Of a DNA stretch of 64,000 nucleotides, positions 1 through 13,607 are shown in pieces. The notes under the pieces are model-generated. The model had not been told where the DNA came from. It saw only the letters and a list, made by a program, of their open reading frames with translations, and did no database searches. Source of the stretch: Wolfiporia cocos. Taxonomy: Eukaryota > Basidiomycota > Agaricomycetes > Polyporales > Phaeolaceae. Positions within the stretch are counted from its first letter, which is position 1. Each line of letters opens with the position of its first letter. A program made the translations under genes and the position numbers. The stretch is taken from the NCBI GenBank assembly GCA_029448655.1, contig JACCLO010000001.1, forward strand, positions 3,410,001-3,474,000. The letters run 5' to 3'.

Positions 1-3000
1 TCTCTCCTCCCTGTTGAACGACTTCAAGGCACGCCAGAACCATACAATGACGGGATCAGAGCTCGAGTAGCCGTTGTAATCTGTTGCCGCACGCCACTCG
101 TCCACGTCGATGTCGGGTGTTCCTGAGATTAATAATTCAAGCTCTTGTTCGTTGAACTGGTGGTAGAGGATCAGCATCGGTGACAGCACATGGAGGCACA
201 CACTCACGATTGTGATTAGATCCTTCGGGATGATCTCATAGAAACCATTCAACAGCGCCTCAATTTGATCCTTGATCGAGGAATACAAGCGGTACTGCGC
301 GGAGAGTTGGACAAACTCGCGTTTGTTTTCCTGGGTGACGGGCGTTGATCGACCGTTTTCCTTGAGGTCGACGATCTTCGTGACTCCAAACTGGCAAGAT
401 TACTTCAGCTGACATCTTGGAGAATATAATCTCAGCGAAACTAACCTCATCTGCCTCAACGCTAAAGGTCAACTCGAGGGCACTGGGGTCGTTCTCGAGG
501 ATCCAGCAGAGCGAGTTGTAGTACTCGGGGTCGACCCACTCCACGTCCTTATAATCTACCGGCTTGCCTAATAATTGTCTGTATAGACTTCGCGCAAAAT
601 AGGCATCCAAGAGGCGTCCGTCGTAGATGGCCTTTCCTATGACACGACCAACGAACTTGAAGAATGACAGGTGTTCGGGATTGACCCACGATGCTTTGTT
701 GGGCTGATACGTCAGCCTGTCCGCTGCACAAGGCTGGAATAGCGCATAATTGGGGTCGAACATCTGACGAGCCAATATCTGGAACCATTCTCGAGTGACA
801 CCGCCGGCGTCGACTCCTTCTTCGTCGTAGAAGCGAATACTGAGCTTGCCATACTTGATCTGATCGCCTGTCTTCCGCTGCAGGTATTGGAAGCTGTCCT
901 CGAACACTCGCTGTCGTCGTACATTGAGCTGCAGAGTTCCGTGGTGTTCGCGTGAATGAGGCCGTCTGTGCAGCTGCTGATTGAAGTAGTTCCTCTTGTT
1001 GTCGAAGTCCAAAACGCGGGGATTGTGTACGAGGAGCGAGAATGATCCACTCATCAGGGACGGATTGTTACGGACCATGAGATTGAGGACTTTGCGATGG
1101 GCATCAGTGAAAGTCACGAAAAGGTCCTCCATCGATTCGCGAGGTGTTGTTGGAGATCTAGGCGAAGCGGAAGCACGCAGTAGACGAGCCGCACCGCCCG
1201 ATTTTGTGCCAACATATTTGCAAACAACCATGAGAGACTCGATGAGAGGGAGAAGCACTGTCGCAATATGTTCCATCTCCTGTCTTTCTTCAATGATAGC
1301 AAGACAATCTCCTAGGCGCCGCCAGAGAGGAGCAAATCTGAAGGATTCGTAGATCTCCTGGACTTTCTCAATGTCTGCCTCACTGATGGCGGCTGCCGGA
1401 GAGGTAGTAGATCGAGGGGAGAACATATAGTCAATCGTTTTGAGGACTCTGAGCAATTTGGCTTGATCTGACGACGCCGGCGAGAACTTCGAGGCAATCG
1501 CACTGGCCAGAACATCGCTCTGAGACTCCCGAAGGGCAGTAGCGAGCTCATCCAGGGCAGCATGCAGACCATGACCGAAATCCTGAGCTCTTGAACGCAA
1601 CTCATTCGCAATGACATCGCGAGCTTCAGGAACGAATGACAAGTGTTGGATGAGAGCCAGGCTTTGTGAGAACGTCCGCCCCGAGCATTCGCCCGCGGTT
1701 AAGATGTTGACAATGAGGCGCATGACAGTGTGCGGGATGACGGGAGGCTTTGTTAGAAGCACCTTGTCTGCTGAGGCAGTCTCCGGACGAGAGGGCTCAG
1801 TCTGAACTTGCGTAGCTTCACCAGTGCTCGGGGGTGCTAGAGTAAATCAATCTCAGTGGATATTTCAAGCGAGCCAGAATGTGCTCACCGTTCACAGATG
1901 ATTGTGCGGCGTTAGCAGGCGGGCCCGGTTGCTGATCAGGCGTAGTCGCAGAACCAGTTGACTCTGTCTTATCTCTACTAGAGCTCTTGAGACTAGCTAG
2001 AGGACGAGTCACAGTAGCAAGCAAAGTCACCACTGATTCAACAATCGACGGGGTTTTGAGAATGGAAGGCCGGTCCAGTAAACTCAATAACAAAACCACA
2101 GGGTAATGAGTTTGTGGCACATGCTTTTCCTTTCCTTTGCCTTTCTTTGACACATGGCGTCGCAAGCCGAGCGGAAGCTCGTGTTCGGTGAGGAAGAATA
2201 ACGAAGACAGCTCGTTGGAGCTGACAATGTAGGTCAGGGCCTCGAGACATCGCTGCACAATGAGCTCTGGAACGATTTCGTTCTGGCCTTGTGGCAGAGT
2301 GAGTGTCCCAAAGTAGTCAGAGGGCACCTTTTGCTTCCCGACGGATTTTGGGGTCTGCTGATTGGACTGCTTTGTGCTTCGGAATGACATTTGCGCGAAG
2401 CTGCGGTCAATTGATGCCAAATCGCCAGATCCGTCCTGAAGGATATTGAGGAGTAGATTGAAGAGATCCGAACGTGTCTTCGAGTTCTCGCAGAGATTGA
2501 CGAGAACTTTGAACAGCAGGTTCTTTCTCAGAGTGTGAGGGAAGAACAGAAGGCGCACTAGAATGGTGATAGAAGGTTTATCCAATAGCTGAATGGCATC
2601 ACGCGGTGTCGATGGTTTCTGTGCTTGCTGGGATGTCGATGATGGGGGATTAACTGGATGCGCCGCTGGCTGATTACGGATGTTCCGCGCGTTCTCTCTA
2701 TGGATGCCGGCCTCGGCTAATAAGTGAGAGGGGAGGCTTTGGATGAACACATCGTCGGAGTCCATCAAGACAACTTGGCGCAGTCCTGGGTCTAGACTTG
2801 CCAGGAAACTGGCAGGATCGAGCTCTGCCGGCGCTCCCGTGCCCTGTTGACTTGCAGCCTCGACACGTTGCCGAGCGCGCTCAATGCTCTCCTGCTGGAG
2901 TATCTCTGCTCGAAGTTCAGGAGGGAGAGCGTCCAGGAACTCTGCACTGATTTGGGAATCGGGTGGACGCTCGACGCGAGCGGCACGTTGATCGCGAACA

Positions 3001-6000
3001 TGCTGGTTCAGGACCTCCTCTCGCATATCGTCTGGCAAGGCCTCCAGGAACGTGGGGTCGATTCCTGTATCAGTAATGTCAACTGGGCTTCCGTGAATCA
3101 TGACCGTGACGCGCTCTGCAGTATTCGATGTGCTTGATTCTGCAACCTGTTCCTGGCCGGTCTCCTCGGATGGAATGGTTTCGGGACCAGCGGGTGCGGA
3201 ATCTGTGACTGGCGGAATAGTGCTGGGAATGTCGGGAGCATCGTCACCAGATACGTCTATCATCTCCGTGTCTGCATCTGCCGTTTCAGGAGCTTGATTC
3301 GCTGCATCATTCGACGTGGATGCGGGCTGATCGCTTGCAGTAGTGCTCTGCCTGGCTATCTCTTCGAGTCTGGCCTTCTCCTCAGCCTGCTCTTTCTCCT
3401 TAGCAGCGGCTTCCTCAGCTCGGGCTTGCTCCTCGCGTTTCTTCGCCGCTTCGGCTTCAGCAGCTTTAGCTCGTTTGAGGGCTTCGACCGCAGCCGGCAT
3501 CAGCGCTAGAATGACGTGGTTGTTCAACTTCGACAGACGACCTTGCTCGTGTCTGCCGTGAAGCATCTTCACCTCCTCCAGCCATCTTTGTACCGTCAGA
3601 AGCGGCTCAAGGATCCGAGCATCAGATCTTCCTTCCCCAGGGCGAGGAGCTCGCTCCAATCGGATGGACGCAGAAATCGTTCCTCGGCCATGACGCTGGA
3701 TGGGAACCAATGCGCCTGGCGGTACATCAATTCTGATGGTTTCCCCGCCAGCTCCTCGTCCATGAGATACGATGTGCTGGAAGAACTGAAGAGCACCACC
3801 ACCCATGACGTCCTCGAGAGCATGAATTAGGTCATGGGGATCCCCGCCATTCGCGAGACCCCTCTGGTACCGCCGCGCGTTCCTGGAGGTACTACCTTGG
3901 CTGCGGGCGAGCGCTGAGGTAGGGTCGACAAGCAACGGGTGAGTGACCGCTTCAGGGGATGCTGCGTTTCCGTTACGTGGCCGTCCAAAGATCTCCCAGT
4001 CGTCATCAACTATTAAGGACACATTAGTAGTAAGAACGATATTTGATGGAGACAGATGAGGACGTACCAGGACCCCGACGGCGACCAGAGCGCATGGTTC
4101 CAGTCCAGAACATTGGTTGACCTACTCGAGGCCCAGCGTTCAATGCACCTTCGCCAATAGCATTAGCAAAGCCGGTGGCCAGTTCGAAAATATTTCCAGG
4201 AACGGGTCCTTGATCAGCGACATCAAGATCGCCGAATCTAAAGGATTATGAGAGAGAGCAGATATCCACTGCATCAAAACACTCACTCATCCGCTTCAGA
4301 CGCAGCGTCAACTTGGTCCTCGAGATCCATGTGCATGATAGGTACTGTATAGAGATGAGTGAATGGGGGGGCAATCAGATCACGAGACGAACCGCCAGTC
4401 TCTTCGTCCTCATCAGGTTCCTCTGCCGCGCCATCAGGCATATCATCTCCCACGGCGATGTCCTTCACATATATGAGCCAGGATTTCAAGCTCTTCGCAG
4501 AAATGCACGTACCTGCCACATGACTTCTTCGCCTTCATCTTCTTCGTCCTCTTCGCCTTCATCATCATCGATACGAGCACCATCATTCTCCACTAGATCC
4601 TCTTCTTCCTCTTCTTCCCCGTCTTGCCAACCTTCTTCGGATTCGCCAGTCTCACCTTCGAGATCGTCCTCGAGGTCGTCCTCAGCATCCTCGTCAGTGT
4701 TGCTCGTGTCGTCACTTCCGGTCTCATCACCAAAATCCATCTCGACGTCGTCTTCGTCCTCTTCGCCGTCTTCATCCATGTCATCGTCAGGGCCATAGTT
4801 GACATCTTCCATCTCCTGAAAGGAGGTGAGTATATGCGTTAGTTGAGACAAAACATGCACTTACGCCACCAAATCTACGGCGAAGGTCTCTGTTAGGAAA
4901 GCGCAGAACCCAAAAATGTGTTTAAGCAACTTACAGGCCGAGAGACGAGTTGCGATAAAGGTCAGTGCTCTCGTCTCCTCCTTGCTCGTCTGTGTCTTCG
5001 TCCTCTTCAGAGATGTCAGAGTCAGTTTCCTCGACCTTCTCCTCCACGGCATCCTTGCTTTTATCGGAGATACGACTCATTTTGATCGCAATTTTGGAAC
5101 TAAGTCAATGTTAGTGAGCATATCGCAAATATATCCGGCACGTCACGCACAGGAAATCAAGGGGGCGCAGCACTGCTGTCACGACGCCACGGATATTCGG
5201 ATAGTTCAAATCAACTTCGGCTAGAGCGTTGGTGAGTGTTGCTACAAAATTCTTCTCTAGCATAACCTTGGCGATATGGGTCGGGGCTTCTTCGTTGGCC
5301 TTTCGAGGGTTCGCGTTGAAGCGTACTGTCAGTAAACGATATGTCAAGTCAGCTAATGCAAGCAGTCGACTATATCGAGTCTCTGGGTTCTCCGACGAAG
5401 GCAGATCCTTGAGCTGTCTGCTAATGGCCTCCAGAACGAACTTGCGTACAGACACCAGTTCTGTAGAGACGTCTTTGATGTCTTGCGTGAATGACGTGTC
5501 TACACAAAGCGCTACTACCACGGACATTGCCCAGTTGCAGAGCATGATGCGCTTCCGTGCATCAGCAGGAGGTTGAGGGTTGATTGTACCAAATGACATA
5601 ACGTCGGAGAGGAGGAGTTGCAATGCAGCCGTCCTGTGTCTCAGGCCGACTTCCTTAGCGGGTGCCTGAACACGCTTCTTAGGGGAGAAGGACAGGAGGG
5701 CGACCTTGCATGACTCGTACGAAAAGAGGAGCTCGGTGAGGCATTGCATCAAAAAGCAAGGGTATTCATGGTCAGCATGGTCCTGAGAAGGAGTCTGCTT
5801 CTGCGCGTCTGCGGCGAGCGAGGTCGTAGGAGCGGCTACTGTGGCACCTGCATTATCCACCCCGCGAGGCTTCAACTGATCCGGCTCTGATATATTTTCC
5901 GACCTGATGGACTGAATCAACTCTGTAAGGATGAAATGAACCAGAGTCTCAAGGGTCTCGGAGGGTGACTGTTGGTGAGAGGGCGAGGGCTCGTCGATTT

Positions 6001-9000
6001 GCATTTGTGAACCTCGCGTATCCGCATCACCGCCATGCGAGCCACTTCCCTCCCTTTTGGTCTCGCTCTTCAAACTAATGTTCCTGATGCTCGAGTATGG
6101 GTTTGATAGCTGACAGATGTCTTGTGTGACTTGGATAAAGCTCTCTGGATGACGGAGTGCAAGGGCATTGCAGCCAACAACGAAACTGCCAGCATCCACC
6201 AACCGATTGCGTGGGTGAGCCAGGTATCTCCGGATCTCTTGTCGCATGACGTGCTGGAGCGTGTGACGGTCTTCCGCGATGTGCCTGAGTATTATTGCGA
6301 CGTGCGATTGAATACCTGCTGCACTAGCTGTGCCGGCTGATATCTTCATGTACTGGAACACAAGACCAACACCATCACGTCGCACAAATTCCTTGGCCAT
6401 CTCGTGGTCTTCCGTTAAAAAGACGAACAATCTCAAGGCTGAAAGTAACTCGTCTTTGGGCAAGCTGGAGACCGCAAGCAGGCGCAGACAAAAATCGAAT
6501 ACTATCGTTCTGGCCTCTTGATAGTGACGTGTGATCGTGAATGAATCTTGGGGAACCGGTTCGTTCTCCTTGGGAAGCTCGATTGTCGGACAATCTTGAT
6601 CCGCTACGAGCAGGGCTTCAGTAACGAGCAGATGCGCTGCCAGCCACTTGGGGATGGTAGGGTGACCTTCCGCATTCGATGGATTCGACAACAGCAGAGC
6701 AAGAAGAACATCCACGAGAGACTTCGAGTCACTATCAGACATCTGCGAGAGCGGCGATTGTGGTTCGCTGAGAACAAGAGCAAGTAGACGGCATCTAACA
6801 GCTAACGGCTGTTCTTGCACGTCATATGCAGCGGGCGAAAATGCCTTGACATCATCAACGAGTTGTCGAGCAGCTTGCTCGCGATAGCCGTTATTGGAGC
6901 CAACAAAGATCTTCTGCAGGTCGAAGACGAGAGAAGGATGCTCGTCTACAATTCTTAGCGCCTGTGCACCCAGTCCGTCCTTGATGGGGTCCCGAGCGGC
7001 GTTCAGTTCGCTCAACCATTCTTCTGCAGACTTGACTTTGGGGGCAACCGGGGCGGGAGCGGGCTCCACCTCCTCGTTGGTTGCGGACGACGATGATGTA
7101 CTCGCATGTTCGCCATCGGCATCGGCTTCCTGCTCCTCCTGCATTGCAGCTTCATCCGTTGTAGGCTCAGCTGCAGGCGCAGGGTCATTTGGTTCTGGAT
7201 CTGGTGGGAATGGGAAAGGATGTGCGAGGAGAAGTTCTGTCGCGGCGCTGACGTTGTTTCGGGTACGGACGAGGGCTCTCTCAGCTGCGGAACGGGGGAA
7301 ACCCATATCAACAAGCTGGCGGATCCGAGTTTCATCAGGCCCTGGCGCTCGAGTGATGGAGAATCCGCCAGCCGTCAAGGGGGGGCCGGCGAGAGGTGTT
7401 TCCTTGACCTCCTCGCCTTCTACGTTGAGAATCTCCATAATTATTTGTACAACTGACTTGCAGACACCGAGCGGAGCCGATACAAGCCATGGCGCTTGCC
7501 AAATGTCACGAAGGAGAGGCACAACGGCGACCCTCATTCTCACCATGAAGTTGTGTGGGTCGAAGAAGTCAGAGTCCGAGTCCCTCCTCTCAGACGTCAT
7601 CATCAGAGCCGTTTGTGGAGACTCAAAGAGAGGCTTGACTGATACGATAGGGTGAAGTAGATGAAGAGCGACCTTGAGACCACCGTACGCATGCACGAGC
7701 TCTTGCTTCGCCGCCTCGGATCGCGCATCTTCGGCGACTTGCGTCACAGTTCCGATTGTGTTAATGAATGTGCGGCATAGGCCGACGATGGAGTCCATGC
7801 CTCCTACTCGATTGAAGGTGGTCAGCAGCACTGTATATAGCGTTTTCTGAGAAGTTCGCTCTGCACAACATCCATATTTTGTGAGCATAACAGGTAGTCG
7901 ATCTGGAATCAAAGTCACATACCGTCGACGAGCAATATGGTCGATAAGCCGAGCATGACGGTGTAGTAAGCCAGTAGGGAGAGGTTATCGTCTGCAGAAT
8001 CATGAGCATTCAACAATGAATTCGTGATATATTGGTACGCACTGAAAGTCTTTTGCTCAAGGTGTTTGCTCATCACATCGGCGAACACCGACGCTACTTC
8101 TCGGACTTTCTGTCTCTGGACGATATCCGTGCTCCGCCTGTTCTGGAATAAACGAACAACCGCTGGTAACATATAAGCATAACCTTGACGTTTAGGTCCC
8201 TGAGTACTCACATTGGAAGAATGGCGCTAATGAAGTGGGAATTTGACTGGCGAGATGTTTGAGTATCCGGGCATTTAGAACCCGAGGGCTATCCTTGGCA
8301 CTTTCGACAGTACCTGGTTGAACGTCATTCGACGATGAAGGTTCCGCCACAACGCCATTCGTCATGCTAGCACTAGCAGGATCAGCATCAACGGTAGCAG
8401 ACGGTGTGACTGTTGAAGGTGTGGGTGAATCGGCATTGATATCGCTGGCCAACGGTGTGTCGACCTTCAAGGAAGTTAGTCCCGCTTTGAGAACGATGTT
8501 CTCCCAGACACAAGCTCTATGCAAGGCTCCCAGTTCTGGCAAGATGTCATTTGCTGATTGCCCCACAAGCGATTGTAGAAGTGAGACGGACGATCGTCCG
8601 TGGGAATAGCCAGCTGCGGAGAATATGTCTGAGAGCAAGGAGGTTCGGATGTGCAGAGTGATGAGCTTGCGTAGATGCGCATTCGAGCGCTCGAGTTCTT
8701 CTGTACATGCGTGTATATTTAGTAATGCAACTTCTTTCTCGCAAAAAATGCCGCTCACCGTCGGCGGAAATGTCAATCATTGGAAGCCATTGTGACTGCT
8801 CCTGCATGGATGCCCAAAACTCCCGTGTATCCGCCAGAGTCTCGTGAATTAGATTTGTCATGAATGTGACTGTCTCGCCCGGCGACGTGTCTGACATAGT
8901 GCGGAAAACCTGTACCAGAGAATCCGACGCCACACTGGTGGCAAAGTCATATGGCAGGCAGGGCAATGCGGTCAATTTGCCAAGACGTTCCAATGCTCCC

Positions 9001-11803
9001 TGGTCAGCCATAAAATCTCGACAGTGCGGTAGATGTTGGAAGAAACCTTCCAAGAACTGTGATATATGTATCAGTTTCGCAAAGCACGGAACGCTGATGA
9101 TTCGCGACTGACTTTCCCGACAACGTCGATATAAGAGACGATGACATTGTCATGCGACCTGGGAGACAGCGGATCGTCACGCGTCATACTCGCCTCATCG
9201 CTGGCCCCTCCGCTGGGAGGGGTCGCGGGAGTCACCTGAGACTGGTGAGTCTCAACTGGCTCCATGACCACATCCGCAGCCGGGGCACTGTCGCTCGATA
9301 TCGAAGGAGCTGATGAAGTTGACGAAAGCAAATACCAATGCCTATCGCTCTCCGCTGGAACGTATTCCGAGGCTATCTGACAGATCGTGTCCATAGTGGA
9401 CTTAATTGAGTCCAGGACGGACTGCTTGAGTGAGGGATGATGGCGGATGAGCTCCTCAACGGCCGTGCCAATGAGGACGGCATTTTCCTTGTCCTGCAGG
9501 ACTCGCTGGTGACGTTCAGACGTGAAGATAGAGAAAAGACCAGGAATGATATTCGGCCGAGCGGTAAGCTGGTCTTGCCCTGCCTGGTTGAGACACAGCG
9601 CGCCGATAGCATTTGGCACTGCTTGAATGACCTGAAGAAAGTATTAGGTTTGGCTTGGATGATGCAGAATGCGTATAATAAACGAACCTCGATGACAGGC
9701 TCCAATCCAGCCTCAACGACCCGGTAGAATGCCTCTGGTAATCCCGCTTCCTGTATAACGGCTAGACATGTCGGCTCGTTGTGTACAAACGTGGCCATGA
9801 TATTAATTGCTAAAATCTGTCAAACGACGTTCCATCGATTCCGCGAGACTCGCTCACCAATGGGCAATACGCTGGGGCCAAATATACTTCGAGTCTCCAT
9901 GATCTTCTTTACAGATTTCAGCAGGGAGGAATCGAGAAGACCGCGCAATCCCTCGGTAGCCCCTGATGATTGCATCATGCGAAGCATTGAGCGCAGTGTG
10001 TGCTTCAGGACAGCAGCGCGAGCGACGGACAACTTGCCTATCAAAACTGGTCATTCATCTTGAGTTGTCATCTGGTCATATGGCACATACCGTATGAAAT
10101 AGCCACTTCTTGCGGAGTCTGATCGTCTCCACATTGCTGAAGGTCCAGATCAACCTCGTACTACGAGATTGTCAGCGTGGAACCAGGCCGCAAATACGGT
10201 TGACTGACCTCGATCCTGTCCACTAGAATATCGACACCGCGTCCATTGCAGAAAAGCTGAAACGCATTGTTGAATCCATATAGGACGTTATCAAGCAATT
10301 GCATCGTCTTCGAGACTACATAGAGCCTGTTGGGAAGTCTATTCTCGATTACTTGGATGAGCAACGGCACCAGACCGGCGCCGACGACCATGTTCCCTCC
10401 AGATGCATGCGTCGCGATATATGTCACAAATGAAAGAAGAGCCTCCACAAAAGGCTGCGGGAGGGTCGACGAGGGCTGCGCGACATCCGCAACGGTCTTG
10501 CGCAGCAGCGCCATCAGAGTTCCGTGATTCACACCAGCGTTCACGGCAGTCAATACGTCTTGTATCTTGTTCCTATACCTACCCAGCGCATCCAGCGCCG
10601 CGACTGCAGCCGTCTGTATCTGCACGTCCACGCCACGGTCGAGCTGTAGCAGCTCCGCAATGTGCACGATCACATCGGGCTCGTACAAAAAGATGGACGA
10701 CTGCGCCTGCGACTCAGAATGCGTGTGGCCATATACGGCGGTCGCGAGGAGACGAATCGTGACGAGCCTTTCGCGCTCAGCGGCATAGGCGGGGACGAGC
10801 GCGCGGGCGGTGCGGATGCGCGTCAGGAGCTCGAACTTCTCGGACTCGGGCACATTGTACGTTTCGATCGTGTCCGCAAGAATATCCATGGGTTCTTTGG
10901 ACTCGATCGTCTTGCTGTCAATACGGATGGTGACCGCGCCCGAGGCAGATGCTGCGTTCGTTGGGGGAGCGATTGCCGATCCGGATGCGGACGGCTTGCG
11001 AGTCGGGGTCTGCTGCAGGGGCTCAGTGGCCTCGGAGGGTTTTTCCCTCTCCTTGCCTGCCGGTGCGGCGGGGGCGTCTTGTTTGTAGAATGTGAAGTGC
11101 ACTTCGCGTGCCTCGTTAGGAAGCGCCTCAACTTGCGCCTTTCCCTTCTCGGAGACGAGCTCAGCGAGATTCAGATCGTACTCGCGTAAGTTTGGCCATC
11201 TCTTCGCGAGCGACGTCAATCGAGGTGTTGAGAGGCTAAGAGCATGGATGACCGCAGGTTGCGCGGAATACTGCTGCGCCGGGCGGAGCAGCAAGTTCAA
11301 AGTGAGCAGGAGCACATCCAAATCGGATGTAAACATCAGGCTGTTCAAACGCTGCCGAAGAGAGGCTATGAGCGCGTCAAGGGAGAGGAGAGCGCCACAC
11401 TCACGTCGTAAGAGTTGAAGATCTTTCTGTTGGTCGAATTCTCGAGCAGCAGCCGCTCGAACCTCAGAATCTCGCACACAGTCTTCTTCGTGACTGGCGT
11501 GAGTACATTCACTTGTAGCTTGTCAATGTCATAGTCCCGGATCACTTCTTCGAGGATCGCGTCGAACTTGTTCAAGACCTTCGTCCATGCATTGAGGTCG
11601 GAACGGGGCCACCTCCAAGTGTCGATTTGGCCCAACGCTTGGTGGAGCTCGTCATCGGGAGTGTTATAGAGTTTGTCGACAAATTCGACGATCTGAGGGA
11701 GCTGCACAATAAACGGTCAACGAACGGTCAGCGGGCGTACGCAACTGTGGAACGCGAAACTTACAGGCGTGATCGGCCTCTTCGACTTATGGTGTATTTT
11801 CAT
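1..11803 (-). CDS. TOM1: HECT-type E3 ubiquitin ligase, TOM1/HUWE1 family (3' end cut by window)
   Basis: Giant ubiquitin ligase that transfers ubiquitin to nuclear and ribosomal substrates in yeast and animals. The start at 11803 gives MKIHHKSKRP, a typical TOM1 N-terminus, split by an intron almost at once. Armadillo-like N-terminal regions (DUF908/DUF913) lie at about 11.7-8.2 kb. A UBA domain (QLVDMGFPRSAAERAL) is at about 7.2-7.35 kb. A long Asp/Glu-rich stretch is at about 4.5-4.85 kb. Two ubiquitin-binding repeats of the DUF4414 type (FLEALPDDMREEVL and FLDALPPELRAEIL) are at about 2.9-3.1 kb. The HECT domain starts near 1.0 kb (NKRNYFNQQLH) and runs through FKFVGRVIGKAIYDG into the window edge. 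I read many short introns and estimate about 3,500 residues. The window ends just after the FWRALKSF-like segment, so the catalytic cysteine and roughly the last 85-90 residues lie outside. Family assignment is firm; exact exon ends are approximate. Confidence 0.95.
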
Positions 11804-12777
11804 TTTCCGCGACAGAGGAGTCGGGATGAAAGGCGATAACTGTTGTCAATGCTTGGTGCGATGAATGTGCAACGAAGCGAAGTGAACAGATTTCGGCACC
11901 GGGGTAGGTGAGGGTGGCGGAGATGGCTTAGTAGGCGGCGCTTGCGGAGGTATTGGGCACCTTGCCTACTTGCCTAAATTGGGGTTTACACGTGATGGAA
12001 TAGCTTCTGAGCAAAACCTATTTCACCGCTTTTGCTGCCTATGTCTGTAATAGTTGATTGTGCATGCAGCCTTCCGGCCAAAGCATACGTTACGCGATTC
12101 AATTGTGGCTAGAGACTTCTAAGCTTTGCCAATGCCGTACTTTCGCCAGCTGTTGCCGATGTAACGGAAGCCTATTATTACATTCTCAAGTTCTCGATAT
12201 TGCCTATTGTTATTCTGTTGGTCACAATGATGTAGGCTTGTAGGGATTGACGTCTAACAGAACATGCTAGAATATTACAAGTTGCGGTTTATACCCACAT
12301 TTATCGAACGATCCAGTCCACCTTTCGCCATGACAAAGTCTCTTTCAAATTGTCATTTGCTCATCAACACAATTTGATGCTCGCTGTGCCATACGTTCAC
12401 ACGCCCCGCTTGGGTGCAAGGACCTCCGAGCTTGCAAGGAAGGGTATGTATGCAAACGGTCGTGCTAACTGAGCGAATCACAGCCAAAAAGGCTCTTTCA
12501 CATTTTCTCACGCCGCCGACGCGTCTGAGGCGCGCGTCCATAGTCGCGTTGCACCTGGCATCATCGATGCAGTTCAACGATAACGTTATTGACATTATAC
12601 GCAGGAAATATAAAATGGATACTATACTGATACTGCGGTGCGCCAAGAAAATCATGCTACGCCCTGTTCTTCTACATTGATGAGAGCAGTCGAGTGCCAC
12701 AACGTGTTAGGCACCATGCTATATTTGGCAGCCCCTCCGTTTCCGTTCGCGTCTTGCTCTCAACCTACCACCACGAC
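11804..12777. other. Intergenic region between TOM1 and SUB1 starts
   Basis: This is the shared upstream region of two divergent genes, TOM1 (minus) and SUB1 (plus). It contains scattered short ORFs, the longest a 115-codon minus frame at 12353-12700, which I do not recognise and which lacks coding character. No RNA gene, repeat or convincing promoter motif was seen. Confidence 0.5.
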
Positions 12778-13487
12778 ATGGTGAAGCGTAAGAGCGCTGC
12801 GGCACCCCGAGACGAGGAAGATGCGCAAGAGTATGCGTCAGACTCTATACCTGAGCCTCCCGTGAAGAGAAAGACTGCGAAGACACCCACGGTACGCGTC
12901 CTGATATAAGCGCTCCTACCTCGACGCGTTAATCCCTCACGCAGGCCAAGAAGCCAAGATATGATAAAGAGGAGGAAGAGGAGGAGGATCAACCCCCGAG
13001 GAAGCGCACCAGCAAGGTTTGTGCGAGTCCGTTCTTCACTTAATAACTGCACGACGCGTTAACGGCCCGCCAGTCTGCTGCCAAACCTACGTCGTCGAAG
13101 TTGGAGGAGAGCGAGGATCAGGATGTCTATGTAAAAGCGAACGGCGAGGGTGAGAAGTATATCGACCTGGGCAAAAAGCGGCGCGCAACTGTGCGCTCAT
13201 TCAAGGGTAAACACCTTTTTTGAAACGTGCCACAATACAACAAGCTGAGCTTGCGACGCGTAATCGTCTCTTCAGGAACCGTGTTCCTCGACATACGAGA
13301 GTACTATGGAGCAGAAGGAGACGAGAAGCCTGGCAAGAAGGGCATCTCCCTCAGCCGGGAACAGGTACTGTTTCATGTGCCACAGCTTGCCTACACCCAC
13401 TAATGCTAACGGCGGACTTCACAGTGGCAATGCCTCAAAAACGCCTCTGACGCTATTGACACATTATTCAAGAAGATGACAAAGTAA
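12778..13487 (+). CDS. SUB1: Transcriptional coactivator SUB1/PC4
   Basis: Single-stranded-DNA-binding coactivator that acts with RNA polymerase II at initiation, elongation and re-initiation in the nucleus. The start at 12778 gives MVKRKSAAAPRDEEDAQEY. A lysine- and glutamate-rich, disordered N-terminus (KEEEEEEDQPPRKR) follows. The C-terminal PC4 fold reads GEKYIDLGKKRRATVRSFKG, then TVFLDIREYYG, GKKGISLSREQ and WQCLKNASDAIDTLFKKMTK before TAA. Five exons are separated by four introns of about 50-60 nt. The length (about 130-140 residues) fits the family. It converges with the kinase gene that ends at 13608, leaving only about 120 bp between stops. Identification is firm. Confidence 0.93.
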
Positions 13488-13607
13488 ACGAACGCTAACT
13501 TTTTCCGCAATGCTTATCTCGACTATGCTTTCGATTGCTCTGTACATACGTGTATCTATACTAGTTCAAGAATGTACTATACTGTCCTCTAGGGCGTCCA
13601 CGCAAGT

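Noticed and set aside
4486..4860. Asp/Glu-rich ORF that might be a separate acidic protein
   Set aside because: It is the acidic stretch of TOM1/HUWE1-type ligases and is flanked by in-frame TOM1 exons.
6894..7655. 253-codon plus-strand ORF
   Set aside because: Antisense to the TOM1 exon holding the UBA domain, which is clearly the coding strand.
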